64,000 nucleotides of DNA from Isoetes taiwanensis (GCA_021234155.1 JAJEKV010000017.1:20654501-20718500), one strand, 5' to 3'; shown: positions 10,858 through 20,696, numbered from the stretch's first letter. Made by a program: numbers and translations. Notes: generated by a model from the letters alone, not told the origin.

Positions 10858-10980
10858 GCAGGCTTGTTGCTGCGACGATTTTTCCCTCGTAAGGGGGTTT
10901 TTTAATCCGGGTAGCAACGGGCTTGCTGCACCCGTGTAATTTGGGTCCCATAGGCCGATTGGCCTCCGCGGACGATAAAA
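10858..10980 (+). repeat. LINE-type 3' tail, copy 3 (on a true LINE)
   Basis: This copy ties the tail to the LINE family. Its order is CTTGTTGCTGC, TTTTTCCCTCG / AAGGGGGTTTTTTAATCC, GGGCTTGCTGCACCCG (a second small stem), TTTGGGTCCCATAGGCC and GGACGATAAAAG. It lies directly after the last coding block and before the TC-rich end. Confidence 0.8.
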
Positions 10981-11010
10981 GAACCTTCCTTCCTTCCCTC
11001 CTTCCTAAGG

Positions 11011-11194
11011 CAGATGGCCAAGTGGAGCGAGTTAATCAAGTTCTGGAAGATATGCTTAGGATGTATGTGCCTAGCCAACCAAAGATATGGGATTCGTATC
11101 TGTATTTGTTGCGTACAACAACTTTACCAAGATTCCATCAAAATGAGTCCTTTTGAGGCAATGTATGGTAAGGAGTGTCGTTGTCCTCTTAATA
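11011..11194 (+). pseudogene. Gypsy-1 integrase, part 2 (after the LINE)
   Basis: Frame GCAGATGGCCAAGTGG... reads DGQVERVNQVLEDMLRMYV, the integrase stretch that contains the catalytic Glu. It goes on with QPKIWDSYLYLLRTTT and FHQNESFEAMYGKECRCPL after small shifts. It joins in sense with the piece ending at 9083, showing that the LINE split one domain. Nothing of the integrase C-terminal domain follows. Confidence 0.88.
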
Positions 11195-11430
11195 AGCATG
11201 ATTTCATTAATTGGATAAAATAACGCAATTTTGAGAATTTTAAGCACACCTAATTTGCTCAAGCACCAATACTTTTACCTAATTCTCGAGCCCAAGATAC
11301 ATGAGGACACTAACATACACTTATCCATACAAATTATGTGTTATACGTGTACGTGTACGTGATACTTGTACAAGCTCAATAATGGCGTTACAATCTACAC
11401 CAATAATTCACATCAATAATTTTACTTCAC

Positions 11431-11438
11431 TATAAAAG
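11431..11438 (+). promoter_or_regulatory. TATA box of the C1 gene
   Basis: TATAAAAG lies 43 bases before the ATG at 11474. The same box at the same distance precedes the C2 copy (13976-13983). Upstream blocks (CCAATAATT, ATCAATAATTTTACTTC) are also shared. Confidence 0.55.
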
Positions 11439-11473
11439 TAGCTCCATTCGTGGCTAGAGGTCATTCATTTTCC

Positions 11474-11719
11474 ATGGCTTCCTTGCCTCCTCGTCCGGAG
11501 CACATCCGTTCCTTCAAGTGCTACTTGAGCTACAATGATCTGTGTGAATGCTACAAAAATGGTATTAATCTTGATCCATGGCTCCAGTCCAAAGCAGATG
11601 GTCCTGCGAGTGGTTGCAGGAAGCTCACTCGTGTTGTGGTCCACCTTTATTGGCTTCTTGATCAGGAGATCTATGACACAAGGCCCCCAAAAATGAACTT
11701 GTATAAAAAATTAGCATGA
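11474..11719 (+). CDS. C1: small protein of unknown family
   Basis: I do not recognise this family. The start at 11474 sits in TCCATGG, a good plant context, 43 bases after a TATA box. The product of about 81 aa begins MASLPPRPEHIRSFKCYLSY and includes NDLCECYKNGINLDPWLQSK. A diverged copy at 14019 keeps the pattern ..HI..(F/I)KC..SYNDL..C...GI.LDP.L.SKA.GP. No signal peptide or membrane segment is visible. The frame runs on into low-complexity DNA, so the last ~15 codons may be non-native. It may be the first exon of a larger gene, or part of an unrecognised mobile element. Confidence 0.4.
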   Translation: MASLPPRPEHIRSFKCYLSYNDLCECYKNGINLDPWLQSKADGPASGCRKLTRVVVHLYWLLDQEIYDTRPPKMNLYKKLA

Positions 11720-11860
11720 AAACCAGTATATATGTGGTTTTTTCATACAACAATTCATAATATAAAAAAAAAACCATGTGTCCTTCCTGGTTATGCAAAA
11801 TCAATAGTAGTTCATGTCATATTTAAATGTTTATTGTTAAATAATAGATCAAGCTTAGTG

Positions 11861-12630
11861 AGCCAGGGCAGAAAGAAATGTACTATGAAGCCAGGGCAGA
11901 AAGAAAGGTACTATGCAGATAAATTTGGAGCAGAGACTCCAGAGGAACTTGAACAGACATATCAGGAGCTTCCCATGTTTGCTGATTATGCATTGAAAGT
12001 GGCTACAATTTACATATTCTATGAAGTTTTATTATAATACCACGTTTGCACATAGAGAGTTTTAGGCTTCCGTCTGCCTTAGCAATGTTCATTGATTCTT
12101 GATGGGTGCGTGCATTTCCGAATCTCATGTATTATTGTTTCTTATTCTGTGGAATTTATCTTATTTCAGGTACTTAGATACACCGAAGGCTTATGCTGGG
12201 TTTTACGTTATTATTATGAAGGTGTATGTTCATTGCGTTGGTAAGTTCTCCATTAATTGTTGTTGGTAGAATTGAACAGATTGGCTATGTGCTATGATTT
12301 GTACTAGTTCTACACTTTAATCTTGTCATTATTTAGAATGTGTTTCATCTTTTGTAGAAAGACATGATGAGCACAGCCTGGTATTATTTGTGTGGGGTTT
12401 ATCAACTCTTCTCCTAACAACTTCGTTTTTGTGGCGAGTATAACAATGTCACAAGTCTTGTCTCAAATATTTGGCATGCCATTTCTATACTTAGAGCTTG
12501 TCTATATTGTCAATGAACTTGTGTACCATTTGCAGGTTTTACCCATATCACTATGCACCATTTGCTTCAGATTTAAAGGGCCTTGCGAAACTAGAGATAA
12601 TGTTCTTCTTGGGCAAATCCTTTCGGCCAT
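11861..12630 (+). pseudogene. XRN: XRN-type 5'-3' exoribonuclease, three-exon fragment
   Basis: XRN enzymes degrade 5'-monophosphate RNA. Exon a (11861 to ~11975) reads PGQKERYYADKFGAETPEEL, with a 28-bp tandem duplication at its start. Exon b (12170-12240) reads [19 protein letters not shown] and is flanked by TTATTTCAG and GTAAGT. Exon c (12536 to ~12630) begins after TTTGCAG and reads [20 protein letters not shown]. Joining b and c gives the phase-correct Trp codon of the conserved [19 protein letters not shown] block. The catalytic N-terminal domain and everything after GKSFRP are missing, so it is a captured or truncated fragment. Family identity is strong. Confidence 0.85.
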
Positions 12631-12732
12631 GAAAACAACTGATGGGCATATCACGAGCTGCAAGGTGAAATCCTGCTATAAACATGAATTGATAAGTATA
12701 ATGACGAGTTGAAACTTTTTATATCGATTGAG

Positions 12733-12820
12733 CTGTGTATAGTGATTGAGTTGTGTCTTGCCGGAACCCCAATGCACTGTGTATAGTGGTTGAGTTGTGT
12801 CTTGCCGGAACCCCAATGCG
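12733..12820. repeat. 44-bp tandem duplication
   Basis: CTGTGTATAGTG(A/G)TTGAGTTG...CCGGAACCCCAATGC occurs at 12733-12776 and again at 12777-12820 with one or two changes. Confidence 0.9.
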
Positions 12821-13790
12821 ATAGTAGAACTTACAGAGACATCAATGGCTGTGGATATAATAGAGGATATTGAATGATGCTTGAATGGACTTGTTTGGGT
12901 TCGATTCCCAAAAGGCTTTTGTTTGCATCTAATGCGTTGTTTCTTAAAAACTACACTAGAAAAAAAATGTTTTATTGTATAAAAAACAACAGTGGTTGCC
13001 ACGTTATATATTGTTTATTAATTGTTACGAAATATCGGAATAAGTTACTGAGTCATTATATCGAGGAGGAAAGATGCGATCAAATATCATTGTATTAAAC
13101 TTGAAATACACTAAGCATTAGTTTCTATCAGACATTTTAAGTTGTTAAAAGAACTAAGTGAAATAACTATGGTTTAGTACCATGGAGAAAAATAGGGTAA
13201 AAAAAATCATTGGCATATTTAAACCAAGATTGTTTATCACGCTGTGTATTGGTGATTAATCACTATAAAGCATCATGATAATCATCCACTTAAAATTATC
13301 ATATCAATATACCGAAGGAGATACTAAATAATAGTACATATAATATAGTTTAAGTTGTTACAGAGACTAATTAAAATTGTCATGTTTCAATACCATGTCA
13401 CAAAACAATGTTGGCTTAACACTTTTAAAAAATATGTTGATGAACCATCTTAGATAACTAGACATGGTTTGTAAACTTTTGAACCCACTAACATGTACTG
13501 ATTTATGAATTTGGTTTCCACCAACAAACCATAGAAAAAAAATCATATTGGTTCAATTTTGGGGGCCTTGTGCATGAGCTGAATGGCATCACCTTAGCAG
13601 GTGTTGATGATGAGTGAATCGTTGAAGACCTGTGTGTCAAGGATATAATAATGATATATGAGCACTTCTATAGTATGTAATGATATAATAAGCATAATCA
13701 ATGTTATTTGATTAATCGAACCTGAGTGATTCGTATGGGTGTGCTCTTCGACCTCCACTTAATCTGCAAGCAGTCCCTAATTTAAATCAC
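12821..13790. other. AT-rich DNA without recognisable genes
   Basis: There is no credible coding frame, tRNA or terminal repeat. A short block near 13600 (GTGTTGATGATGAGTGAATC) recurs near 14245, suggesting that the C1/C2 duplicated segment extends beyond the coding part. Confidence 0.5.
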
Positions 13791-13975
13791 ACCTAAAGAA
13801 TTTACTGAAGCACAAATACTTTTACCTTAGTAAAATCCACAAAGCATGTTTTCACTTGATACACATATCCATACAAAATATGCATTATACTTGTACGTAT
13901 ACATGAGTCTTATATACGCTCAATAATGGCGCTACAGTATACCCCAATAATTAACATCAATAATTTTACTTCCAC

Positions 13976-13983
13976 TATAAAAG
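13976..13983 (+). promoter_or_regulatory. TATA box of the C2 copy
   Basis: TATAAAAG lies 43 bases before the ATG at 14019, exactly as in C1. The surrounding promoter blocks are conserved. Confidence 0.55.
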
Positions 13984-14018
13984 CAGCTCACTTCGGGGCT
14001 AGAGGTCATTCATCTCCC

Positions 14019-14171
14019 ATGGATTTTTCGCCTTCTTCTGTTCACCACATCGAGGCGATCAAGTGCTCAATGAGCTACAATGATCTTGTCGGTTGCCTAG
14101 ATAGGGGTATTCTTCTTGATCCCTACTTGCGATCCAAAGCTATGGGGCCGAGATTATTTGCAGCAGGCTAA
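14019..14171 (+). pseudogene. C2: diverged copy of the C1 gene, truncated frame
   Basis: Starting at CCATGG (14019) the frame reads MDFSPSSVHHIEAIKCSMSY and NDLVGCLDRGILLDPYLRSK, matching C1. It stops at 14171. DNA similarity to C1 continues past the stop (GATCCACCT..TTGGCTTC), so the stop or a nearby shift is a later lesion. The upstream 200 bases also match C1. No known family. Confidence 0.45.
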
Positions 14172-14436
14172 TTTGTGTTATGATCCACCTCATTTGGCTT
14201 CCCGAAAGCATTAGCTATGAGATATCGGGGATCACTCCTGCGGTGTTGATGATGAATGAATCACCTGTTCAGCATTGTATAGTGTACTTGACTCTTGTGT
14301 TAAGATGAAAATGCAAGAGGCGTAATGAATAATAATTAGTCTATTGTACCTTGCATGTTATATATGATATAGTAATTATGTAAAGAGCATTGCATACCTC
14401 AAGAGTTCTCATCATCGTCGTTAGCTTCTTTAGCCA

Positions 14437-17185
14437 CTAATTCTTGCAAGAATCGAGCCCCCACACTCTTTGGGGATCACCATTGACAATGGCCGGGTCT
14501 CTACGACCCAACCGTAGTCTATTGTTTTCAAATGTTGGTAGTGTGTGGCGGGTCATTAGGATTGGGTCTCCAATTCTTGCTCCAAAGCAATCCCTATCTT
14601 GCATTGCATATGAGGTTCCCTTTTCGCAACAAAGCTCAAACCAAGAGACAAGCACCTCTTCGTAATGAGGGAGATTAGGGTCCTCTATTGGGTCCTCTTA
14701 CCAAAAGCCATCCACGTCGAGGCAAGTTATCATGTGGCCCGATCGCAAGAGCATTCCTTTCTTGACATCTTGGTAGGGGTCGAATATTTCAACTGGGTTC
14801 TTGGGTCTACCCGAGAATGGCTCTACATAATGAGATGCTTCAATGTGCTGATCCACCAACACGTTTTTGGGTTCTTCCAATGCGTCTTGCCCGTCTTTGG
14901 GCCGTGAAATCTTGAATGACGACTCTGTACGGCTGAACGTCCCCAAGCACTTTCGCAACAAGGTGGACCAAGAGTCAATAACTTCATTCATATATGTGTT
15001 GGACCATGAGTTATCGCCAGCTCTAGAAATAGCTGCCCAGTGCATCATATACTTGGCAATAGAAGCTCTCAATGCACCTATATCTTTCAAGCTCCCATAT
15101 GGCTGCACGATCTTACGTGACCCTCTCGGAATCATAGGTAAACCTTGGGCATCCTCCTTCCACATTCTGATTCCCTTTTCAGGGAGCCACTCCCTATGTC
15201 CTGGCCTCATCTTGTAGAAATTAGTGGCCATCCATCCTTCATGCAGAACTTGAAGAGTAGAGGTTCCAAATGACCACATAAACGGTCCTTCTTATCAGGG
15301 ATAAAACCTTTCACGAATTCCTTCCAATTAGGAACCTCTGACACAAGGTAAGGTGAAGGAGACTTTGAACTACACTGCCTGAAGAGTTGCATAAGCTCTG
15401 GAATAGTCAATGCATCTGATCTTCTCATTAGAGTAGAGTAGTTTCCAAAGAGGGCATCTATGTCATCGTGGGTGTGTCCAACCATCATGAATCCCAGCTG
15501 CACTTGATCGAAAACACCTAACCAAACCAAGTATGACAAGTAAGAGAAAAGATACATGTTCTTGTTTTGACCTGAGCAATTGTCTAGCTGCAAGTATAGC
15601 CTCCTAGGCAACTTCTTCGGTACCATAGGGCCCTTGGGAGGAGGCAGAAAATTATTTCTAGTGCCATTTACCATTTTTGTCCTGAGGGCATCCGTGTTTA
15701 AAATTGCTCCACCCCCAGCAGCTTTCAGGATGATCTGTATGTCTGAAATGTCCCCAATTGTCCTCAGATTGATTCTCCAGTGTTTTCAAGGTATGATTTA
15801 AAGATCTCACATGAAAATTCGAATCATCAGGCCAGAGGTCCAGTGAGAAGTGGCCCAAGGCACCTACACCATGCACGTGCATGAGAGCACCTGTAACACT
15901 CACCTTCAATCGTTCGCCCCTCCAAACAGACTTTGCTAGCTTTTCAAGACGAGGAACCATGGTCTTATTCTGATCCATCTTATCATGTATAATGGTTAAA
16001 GCATGTTGAGGAGATCGATGAGACAAAGCTCTCCATGACCAGTAGAGACTCCTGCATGAAAGTTGGGCTGTCATGTGAGATTTCCTTTCTACGGCAAGCT
16101 CCTTTCTTTCATTTGGATCTCTAGTCTTGGCAAGCTTCTCCTTAGAAAATGCACTTAGAAAATGCTATCCTTTTAGCGATTGCTAGGTTACGATCAAACA
16201 TACAAAAAAAACTCACCTCTGCGTGGTTCTTCTTCCATGCTGACAAGAAGGACGAGGGAGAAACATGTTTTCCTGTCATCTCGTGCACTGTAATATCTAC
16301 CTCTTGATGTATGTCCTTTTTAGTCAAGATGGAAGGTAATCTCTTCACGTTCTCTCTAGTGCCTCCACTCGTAACCTTTGAGCGGTGTGGCATAGTCTCA
16401 GCATTTTCATCTATATACATAGATAGCACAGCAGTTCCGGCCAGTGTATGAGATCTTGTCTTCTTAGATCCGGAGTTTCCATGCTCTGCAATCCTGTGGC
16501 CACTCAAAAATAGCTTCCTCCATTTGTAAAATGTAGAAATGGGTATACCATAAGCACTATGCCATGCCTTCACGCAGACTTGCTTGTTGTTCAGCATTAG
16601 CTTTGTGACAGTTCCATTCTCTGAGCAAAGATCTAGCATATTGAAAGCAAAAGTTGTGCGTTCTGAGCTTTTCATGTTCCAATAAAAGGTCCTCATGCAG
16701 GCTACCTCTTTAAACGTGAAATTAGCACAACATCTCTTCAAGCCGCAGAGCGAGGACCTGAACTGCAAGATAGCGTCAGTTGTGGTTTTTCTTTCACATT
16801 TGTTTAGGGCGGAGCGTGGTCTGGCTCTCCTGTTTACCATGTGGTATTGTCTTTTTTTTGGTATTCCAACCTCTGGCCTGATAGCATAAGGTTCTTTCTC
16901 GAGCTCTGTCTCCTTCACGGCCGAAACTAGACTTGAAACTGGAATACTGTCCACTAGAACCAATGCTATTGGCCATCTCACCAAATCATGCACCTGCGGC
17001 ATTTCTGCACAAGCCTGACAGCGCATAGAAACATTTTCGGGCATGGGCAACAAATTCATAATGGAAACCCCTAACCATTCTTCACCCAACTTCATGTCAG
17101 ACACAGCATCGTTTGGATCTGCGAAGACGATGGCACCTGAAGCATAAGGCATATTGCAGCACTCATGCAGTAACGCGCATGTCAT
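14437..17185 (-). pseudogene. DUF7869-type protein gene, broken (possible transposase of an unclassified family)
   Basis: The minus strand from 17185 encodes a large protein. The N-terminal part (16142-17185) has RCQACAEMP, then VCVKAWHSAYGIPISTFYKW...HGNSG, a helix-turn-helix-like block typical of this family. After a frameshift, 15658-16074 continues the core. Then 15207-15674 carries LYLQLDNCSGQNKNMYLFSY and GFMMVGHTHDDIDALFGNYS, the DUF7869 signature. Frame 14698-15279 holds REWLPEKGIRMWKEDAQGLP, and after an in-frame stop at 14698-14700 the same frame continues to 14437. One lesion is a 13-bp tandem duplication (CTTAGAAAATGCA at 16141-16153 and 16154-16166); others lie near 15740 and 15240. 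The conserved Asp residues recall RNase H-fold enzymes, but that is inference. Confidence 0.8.
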
Positions 17186-17208
17186 GCCTTGTGGCGTGAC
17201 GTTAAAAT

Positions 17209-17242
17209 CTCTTCTTCTTCTTCTTCTTCTTCTTCTTCTTCT
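17209..17242. repeat. (CTT)n microsatellite
   Basis: This run of about eleven CTT units lies just upstream of the first Met of the DUF7869 gene. On the minus strand it would read as a Lys run, so it could be 5' UTR or part of an extended N-terminus. Confidence 0.95.
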
Positions 17243-17249
17243 CCACTAG

Positions 17250-18640
17250 TTGATCTCTACAAATCCCATGCACTTCACTTGGTTTACTGTTTTCTACACT
17301 ACCATTTTCTCTGACCTGCCAATTTATCCGTTTAATCTGACCAGGTGGTGTGCTAACATCGGGTGCTGCATGGACTTCATTCTTAAGGTCGCTTTTGGAC
17401 CAAAGAACAAAGCTTTTGGAGGAGAGACTGTAACGGACCTAGGATTTTGAGGTATGTTCTGGAATTATATTACTAAGGAGATGCAAGGGAATAATAAATT
17501 GAAATACCATGTATGCAGAGTTAATACGTCGTCTATGCAAAGATTATACGGAAAAAATACTGGTGGTTAATAAATGCAAATACAGCGAAAAAACTTTGCA
17601 TGTGATGGTGGAACATTTTGGAAGGTGATAGATTGCAGCTGGATTGCTGAAGGAGCAGGTTGTGAGCAGTACTCTGGGAGAGTGTTGGAGTGAGAGGAAG
17701 CAAGCGGGATTTCCAGGTGGGGATCAAGACTTACACCTGGGGTTTTCTAGTGTAGTAAAGTTGTGCTTGTATTTTTTATTGTTATGCATCCAACATAGGA
17801 TTAGAATTGAATCATATGAGCATCGTTATAAACAGGAACACATGGCTTATGGACAATGATTCTTTTAGTACCAAAATATTTGAAGCTTGGCATGGCAATA
17901 TTGTCAGAATATTTCCACCCATGATAATAGTTGTAATCTGTAATAGTATCCAATATTGTACCGGAATATTTGCAAAACACCATGATAATAGTTGTAAATC
18001 AATAAACAATAAGTTTGAAGTCAATTCATTTATTTTAGTCTTTAATAGTATTGTTATCCTCTAATACTAATAGCTAGAACAATTCTAAAAAATCAATTGA
18101 TTTTAATGGATCAAGATCATATTATTTCTAAGACATCATACTTTTCTTCTTGAATAGCTAGAATGCCGAGAATGGATCAGAATCATATTATTTCGACACA
18201 TGATCTTGTTGAATCTTGTTTGGAATGCTTGAAAAGCATGGAAACTACCTGGAATGGGTCGAGCTTCGTGGAGAGTATTCATACCTCCAGAACCATATTG
18301 TCATGAGCCTACTCGAAAATAAGGAAAATACGTGGAAAATACGCAAGAAATACGGAAGAAATATGCCAAGATCAACAAAGAATCTGATATATGAACAAGA
18401 ATCAAGAATACAATGGCCCGAAGACAAGCAAGAACATGAGACAGATGCCTAGAAGGCTCAAGACTGGCGTTGAACTGGAATGGTTTGACAAGAAGGAGGT
18501 GCCTCCTTATATATCTAAGCCAACGGTCAGGATCGCGCCACTCCAATGGATGAGATCGCGCCAAGTGTCGTGCATGCATTTAGGTTTTAGAATATTCTAG
18601 AACCTCCTGGACAGAAAGACATGAAGGAATGTTTTCAACA
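17250..18640. other. No recognisable gene
   Basis: The sequence is AT-rich with only short frames. AATATTTGAAGC, CCATGATAATAGTTGTAA blocks repeat at 17918-17935 and 17980-17996. No known family is seen. Confidence 0.4.
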
Positions 18641-18647
18641 AATATTG

Positions 18648-18712
18648 GTAGCGCACTTGGCAAGGATGTGTGACTCACAATTGGAAGGTTGCGTGTTCAA
18701 ACCCTGTCTTGT
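18648..18712 (+). repeat. tRNA-like sequence (possible SINE head)
   Basis: TTGGTAGCGCACTTGG resembles a D-arm/A box, and GTGTTCAAACCC, 37 bases on, resembles a T-loop/B box. The spacing is about that of a tRNA. The T-stem is poor and no complete acceptor stem is visible, so it is not a working tRNA gene. It may be a SINE head or tRNA pseudogene. Confidence 0.4.
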
Positions 18713-18733
18713 GCAACTACCCTTTTGCATCCG

Positions 18734-18802
18734 TGTGACGACCATCTTTTGTACATACGAGTATAATATTCGTATGATATGAATATCCGTATGGTCGTCA
18801 CA
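18734..18802 (-). repeat. LTR-like palindrome at the end of a chromovirus fragment
   Basis: On the minus strand this 69-bp segment starts TGTGACGACCAT and ends ATGGTCGTCACA, a perfect 12-13-bp inverted repeat with TG...CA ends. An inner palindrome (CATACGA/TCGTATG) lies at 18755-18777. Immediately upstream on the minus strand is a purine run, GAGGTAGGAGGGGAATGG, and then the chromodomain. The layout is that of a PPT followed by an LTR, but 69 bp is far too short for a normal LTR, so it may be an internally deleted LTR. Confidence 0.5.
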
Positions 18803-18850
18803 CCATTCCCCTCCTACCTCGGAGCTGGTGCCGGAGTACTCAGACTTGGC

Positions 18851-19072
18851 TTATCCAGGTAATGTCGGTGAAACTCTGCAATTATCAGGAGCATTACTCA
18901 GATTCTTGGTAGGCTCCCAGGTTCTATCACTTGGCGAGTAACCTTCCCAATCGACAAAGTAATACAATCGACGACGAAGAAACTTGGAGTCCAGAATCTC
19001 TCGAACCTCGAACTCCTCATGATCATCAATTTCTACTGGTGGTGGCGGCGGAGGAACGCGATCTGGAAAAGT
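18851..19072 (-). pseudogene. Chromovirus integrase C-terminal tail with chromodomain
   Basis: The minus strand reads [15 protein letters not shown] and then a complete chromodomain: [36 protein letters not shown] and TKNLSNAPD, ending at a stop at 18851-18853. Chromodomains at the end of Ty3/gypsy integrase direct insertion to particular chromatin. The (F)VDWxGYxxxxxTWEP core and the N-terminal EVxxIL block are intact. Nothing recognisable of integrase lies further upstream (above 19080), so this is a 3' fragment. It is distinct from gypsy-1 and from the chromovirus at 51.8-64 kb. Confidence 0.85.
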
Positions 19073-19394
19073 ATTGGCTGTGCTCTCACTATAGAGAAGT
19101 CAGGAAAACTTGTGACCTTTGTGAATTCACACTTAAAGGTCTTGACTATATTTCAAAAGTTGAGCAAGGATAAGGACCTTTAGAAGTATTGTGAGACGAG
19201 GTTTGCTTATAAGTTTTTGATGAGATGGAACGTAAAGACTCAATTGTCACTTCTTCACTGATCCAAGTTTCCTTCGTCTACAAGAAGCAAGTTCTGATAC
19301 ATGTATATCTTCTTTTTAATATTTAATTAATATATTCATTCATACGTAATTAATATATTCATGCATATCTTATGTGAGGAAGAAAAGTGTACGA

Positions 19395-20165
19395 TTTTAT
19401 ACATCCAGATGCTATTGGCATTGCATTTGATGGATTATTTTGGAAAGATATTGAGTATCTTGGTCAGATCGGCGCAAGAGTCATGAAGATGTTGAGACTG
19501 GTAGATGGTCTGCAACCTTGACTTGGCAAGGTCTAGATCGTATGGTGGAGTACTTGAATGACATTGTAGAAGATGACACAAAACTTGCTGATGTGCAAGA
19601 AATTTGCTCAAACAGGTGGACCGGATTTAAAATGTGCTGCTTTTTATGAAATCCTGAATTTCATGGGCTTAGTCAAGATAAAGATAAGGAGGTGTCCCAG
19701 GGATGGGATGGAACTCTCATTCGATTGGTATCTCAAATGGAGAAAAGGCGTACTATCGGAGCAGAATTGCAGACTTATAGAAATTTAAAAGGTTCCTTTA
19801 GTTCTTCTGATGCAAGAGATGATATGACAGAAATTGATCCAATACAGTGGTGGAAAAACTATGGATCCTCAGCTCCTTTGTATAAACACTAGCAACAATA
19901 TTGAGTCAAGATGTAGCTTCGTCTGCTATTGAGCAGACCTTTAGTAGGTTTGGTCGCATCCACAGTAAGAAAAAAAAAGTGGCTAGGAGTACAGAAACTG
20001 AATGACCTTGCATTTGTTAGCTCTAACCTGCATTTGATGACAAGACAACGAACCCAACTAAACACAAGGTCGTCTCAATTGGATGGCATGACGAGGAGGA
20101 AGAGGAAAACATGGAAAATAATAGTAATGAGATGGATGATGTTCAGGAAAATGTAGGTATCTCAG
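19395..20165 (+). pseudogene. hAT transposase, C-terminal half, degraded
   Basis: hAT transposases cut and paste DNA; their C-terminal dimerisation domain is the best-conserved part. Near 19430-19512 one frame reads GLFWKDIEYLGQIGARVMKM, a typical block ahead of that domain. At 19830-20040 the shifted frames read DPIQWWKNYGSSAPLYKHLA, ILSQDVASSAIEQTFSRFG and IHSKKKKWLG...LNDLAFVSSNL, the dimerisation domain with its WW and E-xx-FS motifs. At least three frameshifts and several stops are present. No TIRs were identified. Confidence 0.85.
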
Positions 20166-20169
20166 AAGA

Positions 20170-20690
20170 AGAGGGAATTATTAATGACTAGTAATGGTGC
20201 CCAGCATTGCTGGGCATAAGTTAAGAACGTATAAATAATGTTGCTTAGGGCTAGAGTCGCTTCAAAATCATTTATGATTATGCTCTTGAAAGTTTCAAGA
20301 GCTTAATGACCTTGTTATTGGGTTTTGCATTGTATCTCTACATGTTCTCATTTGTCAGAAGTGTTTTGTATTGTATCTCTGCATGTTTTTTTATTTTTGT
20401 TTTGTAGTGTATGGGGTCTCTATTATCCTTTGCCAGATCTCAATAGTTATGAGTGTTCTTTTATTTCTCTCTATTGCCACATGTATAGTTGTATTATATG
20501 GTTGTATGGATTAGACCATTGACAATAAAAATTTATCATATAGCTCAAAACATTTACAATTTTTTTCCCCTTTTTTCTTTGGAAGAGGAGGGGATACCTC
20601 CCATATTTGAAGAGGTCAAGGTTGTTTCATACCTTAAAAGCATATAAGATTTCCTTCTCCTTTTTTTTTCTTTTGAAGAGGAGGGGAACT
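20170..20690. other. Non-coding, with a short repeated T-rich block
   Basis: Blocks TTTCTTT(G/T)GAAGAGGAGGGGA at 20575-20594 and 20670-20687, and AGGTTGTTTCATACC at 20616 and 20701, repeat on a small scale next to the large duplication. No gene is seen. Confidence 0.5.
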
Positions 20691-20696
20691 CCCTTT

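Larger units (their letters stand above)
9084..11010 (+). mobile_element. LINE B inserted in the gypsy-1 integrase
   Basis: This 1.9-kb GC-rich LINE is 5'-truncated within its APE endonuclease and ends in a 3' tail at 10858-10980 and a pyrimidine run (CCTTCC)n. The gypsy frame reads up to a TCAG at 9083 and resumes with CAGATGGCC at 11011, so the visible target duplication is only CAG. Endonuclease, RT and C-terminal zinc domain are in one orientation, with a deletion between endonuclease and RT. The clade is not the L1 clade of the element at 41.7-45.2 kb; its RT (FVDFAKAFDTVPREKLW) and CxC-rich end look more like I/Jockey-group LINEs. That clade call is tentative. Confidence 0.88.
5316..11194 (+). 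mobile_element. Gypsy-1: Ty3/gypsy retrotransposon, interrupted by a LINE and 3'-truncated
   Basis: The order PBS, gag, protease, RT, RNase H, integrase on one strand identifies Ty3/gypsy (Metaviridae). A LINE occupies 9084-11010 inside the integrase. After the LINE the integrase resumes and stops being recognisable at about 11194; no integrase C-terminus, chromodomain, PPT or 3' LTR follows. The element carries an in-frame stop, frameshifts and a mutated RT active site, so it is dead. AT-rich third codon positions contrast with the GC-rich LINE inside it. Confidence 0.9.

Noticed and set aside
18648-18712. Functional tRNA gene
   Set aside because: No complete acceptor stem and a weak T-stem; kept only as a tRNA-like repeat.
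18931-19173. Plus-strand 80-codon frame
   Set aside because: It is the antisense of a clear chromodomain.
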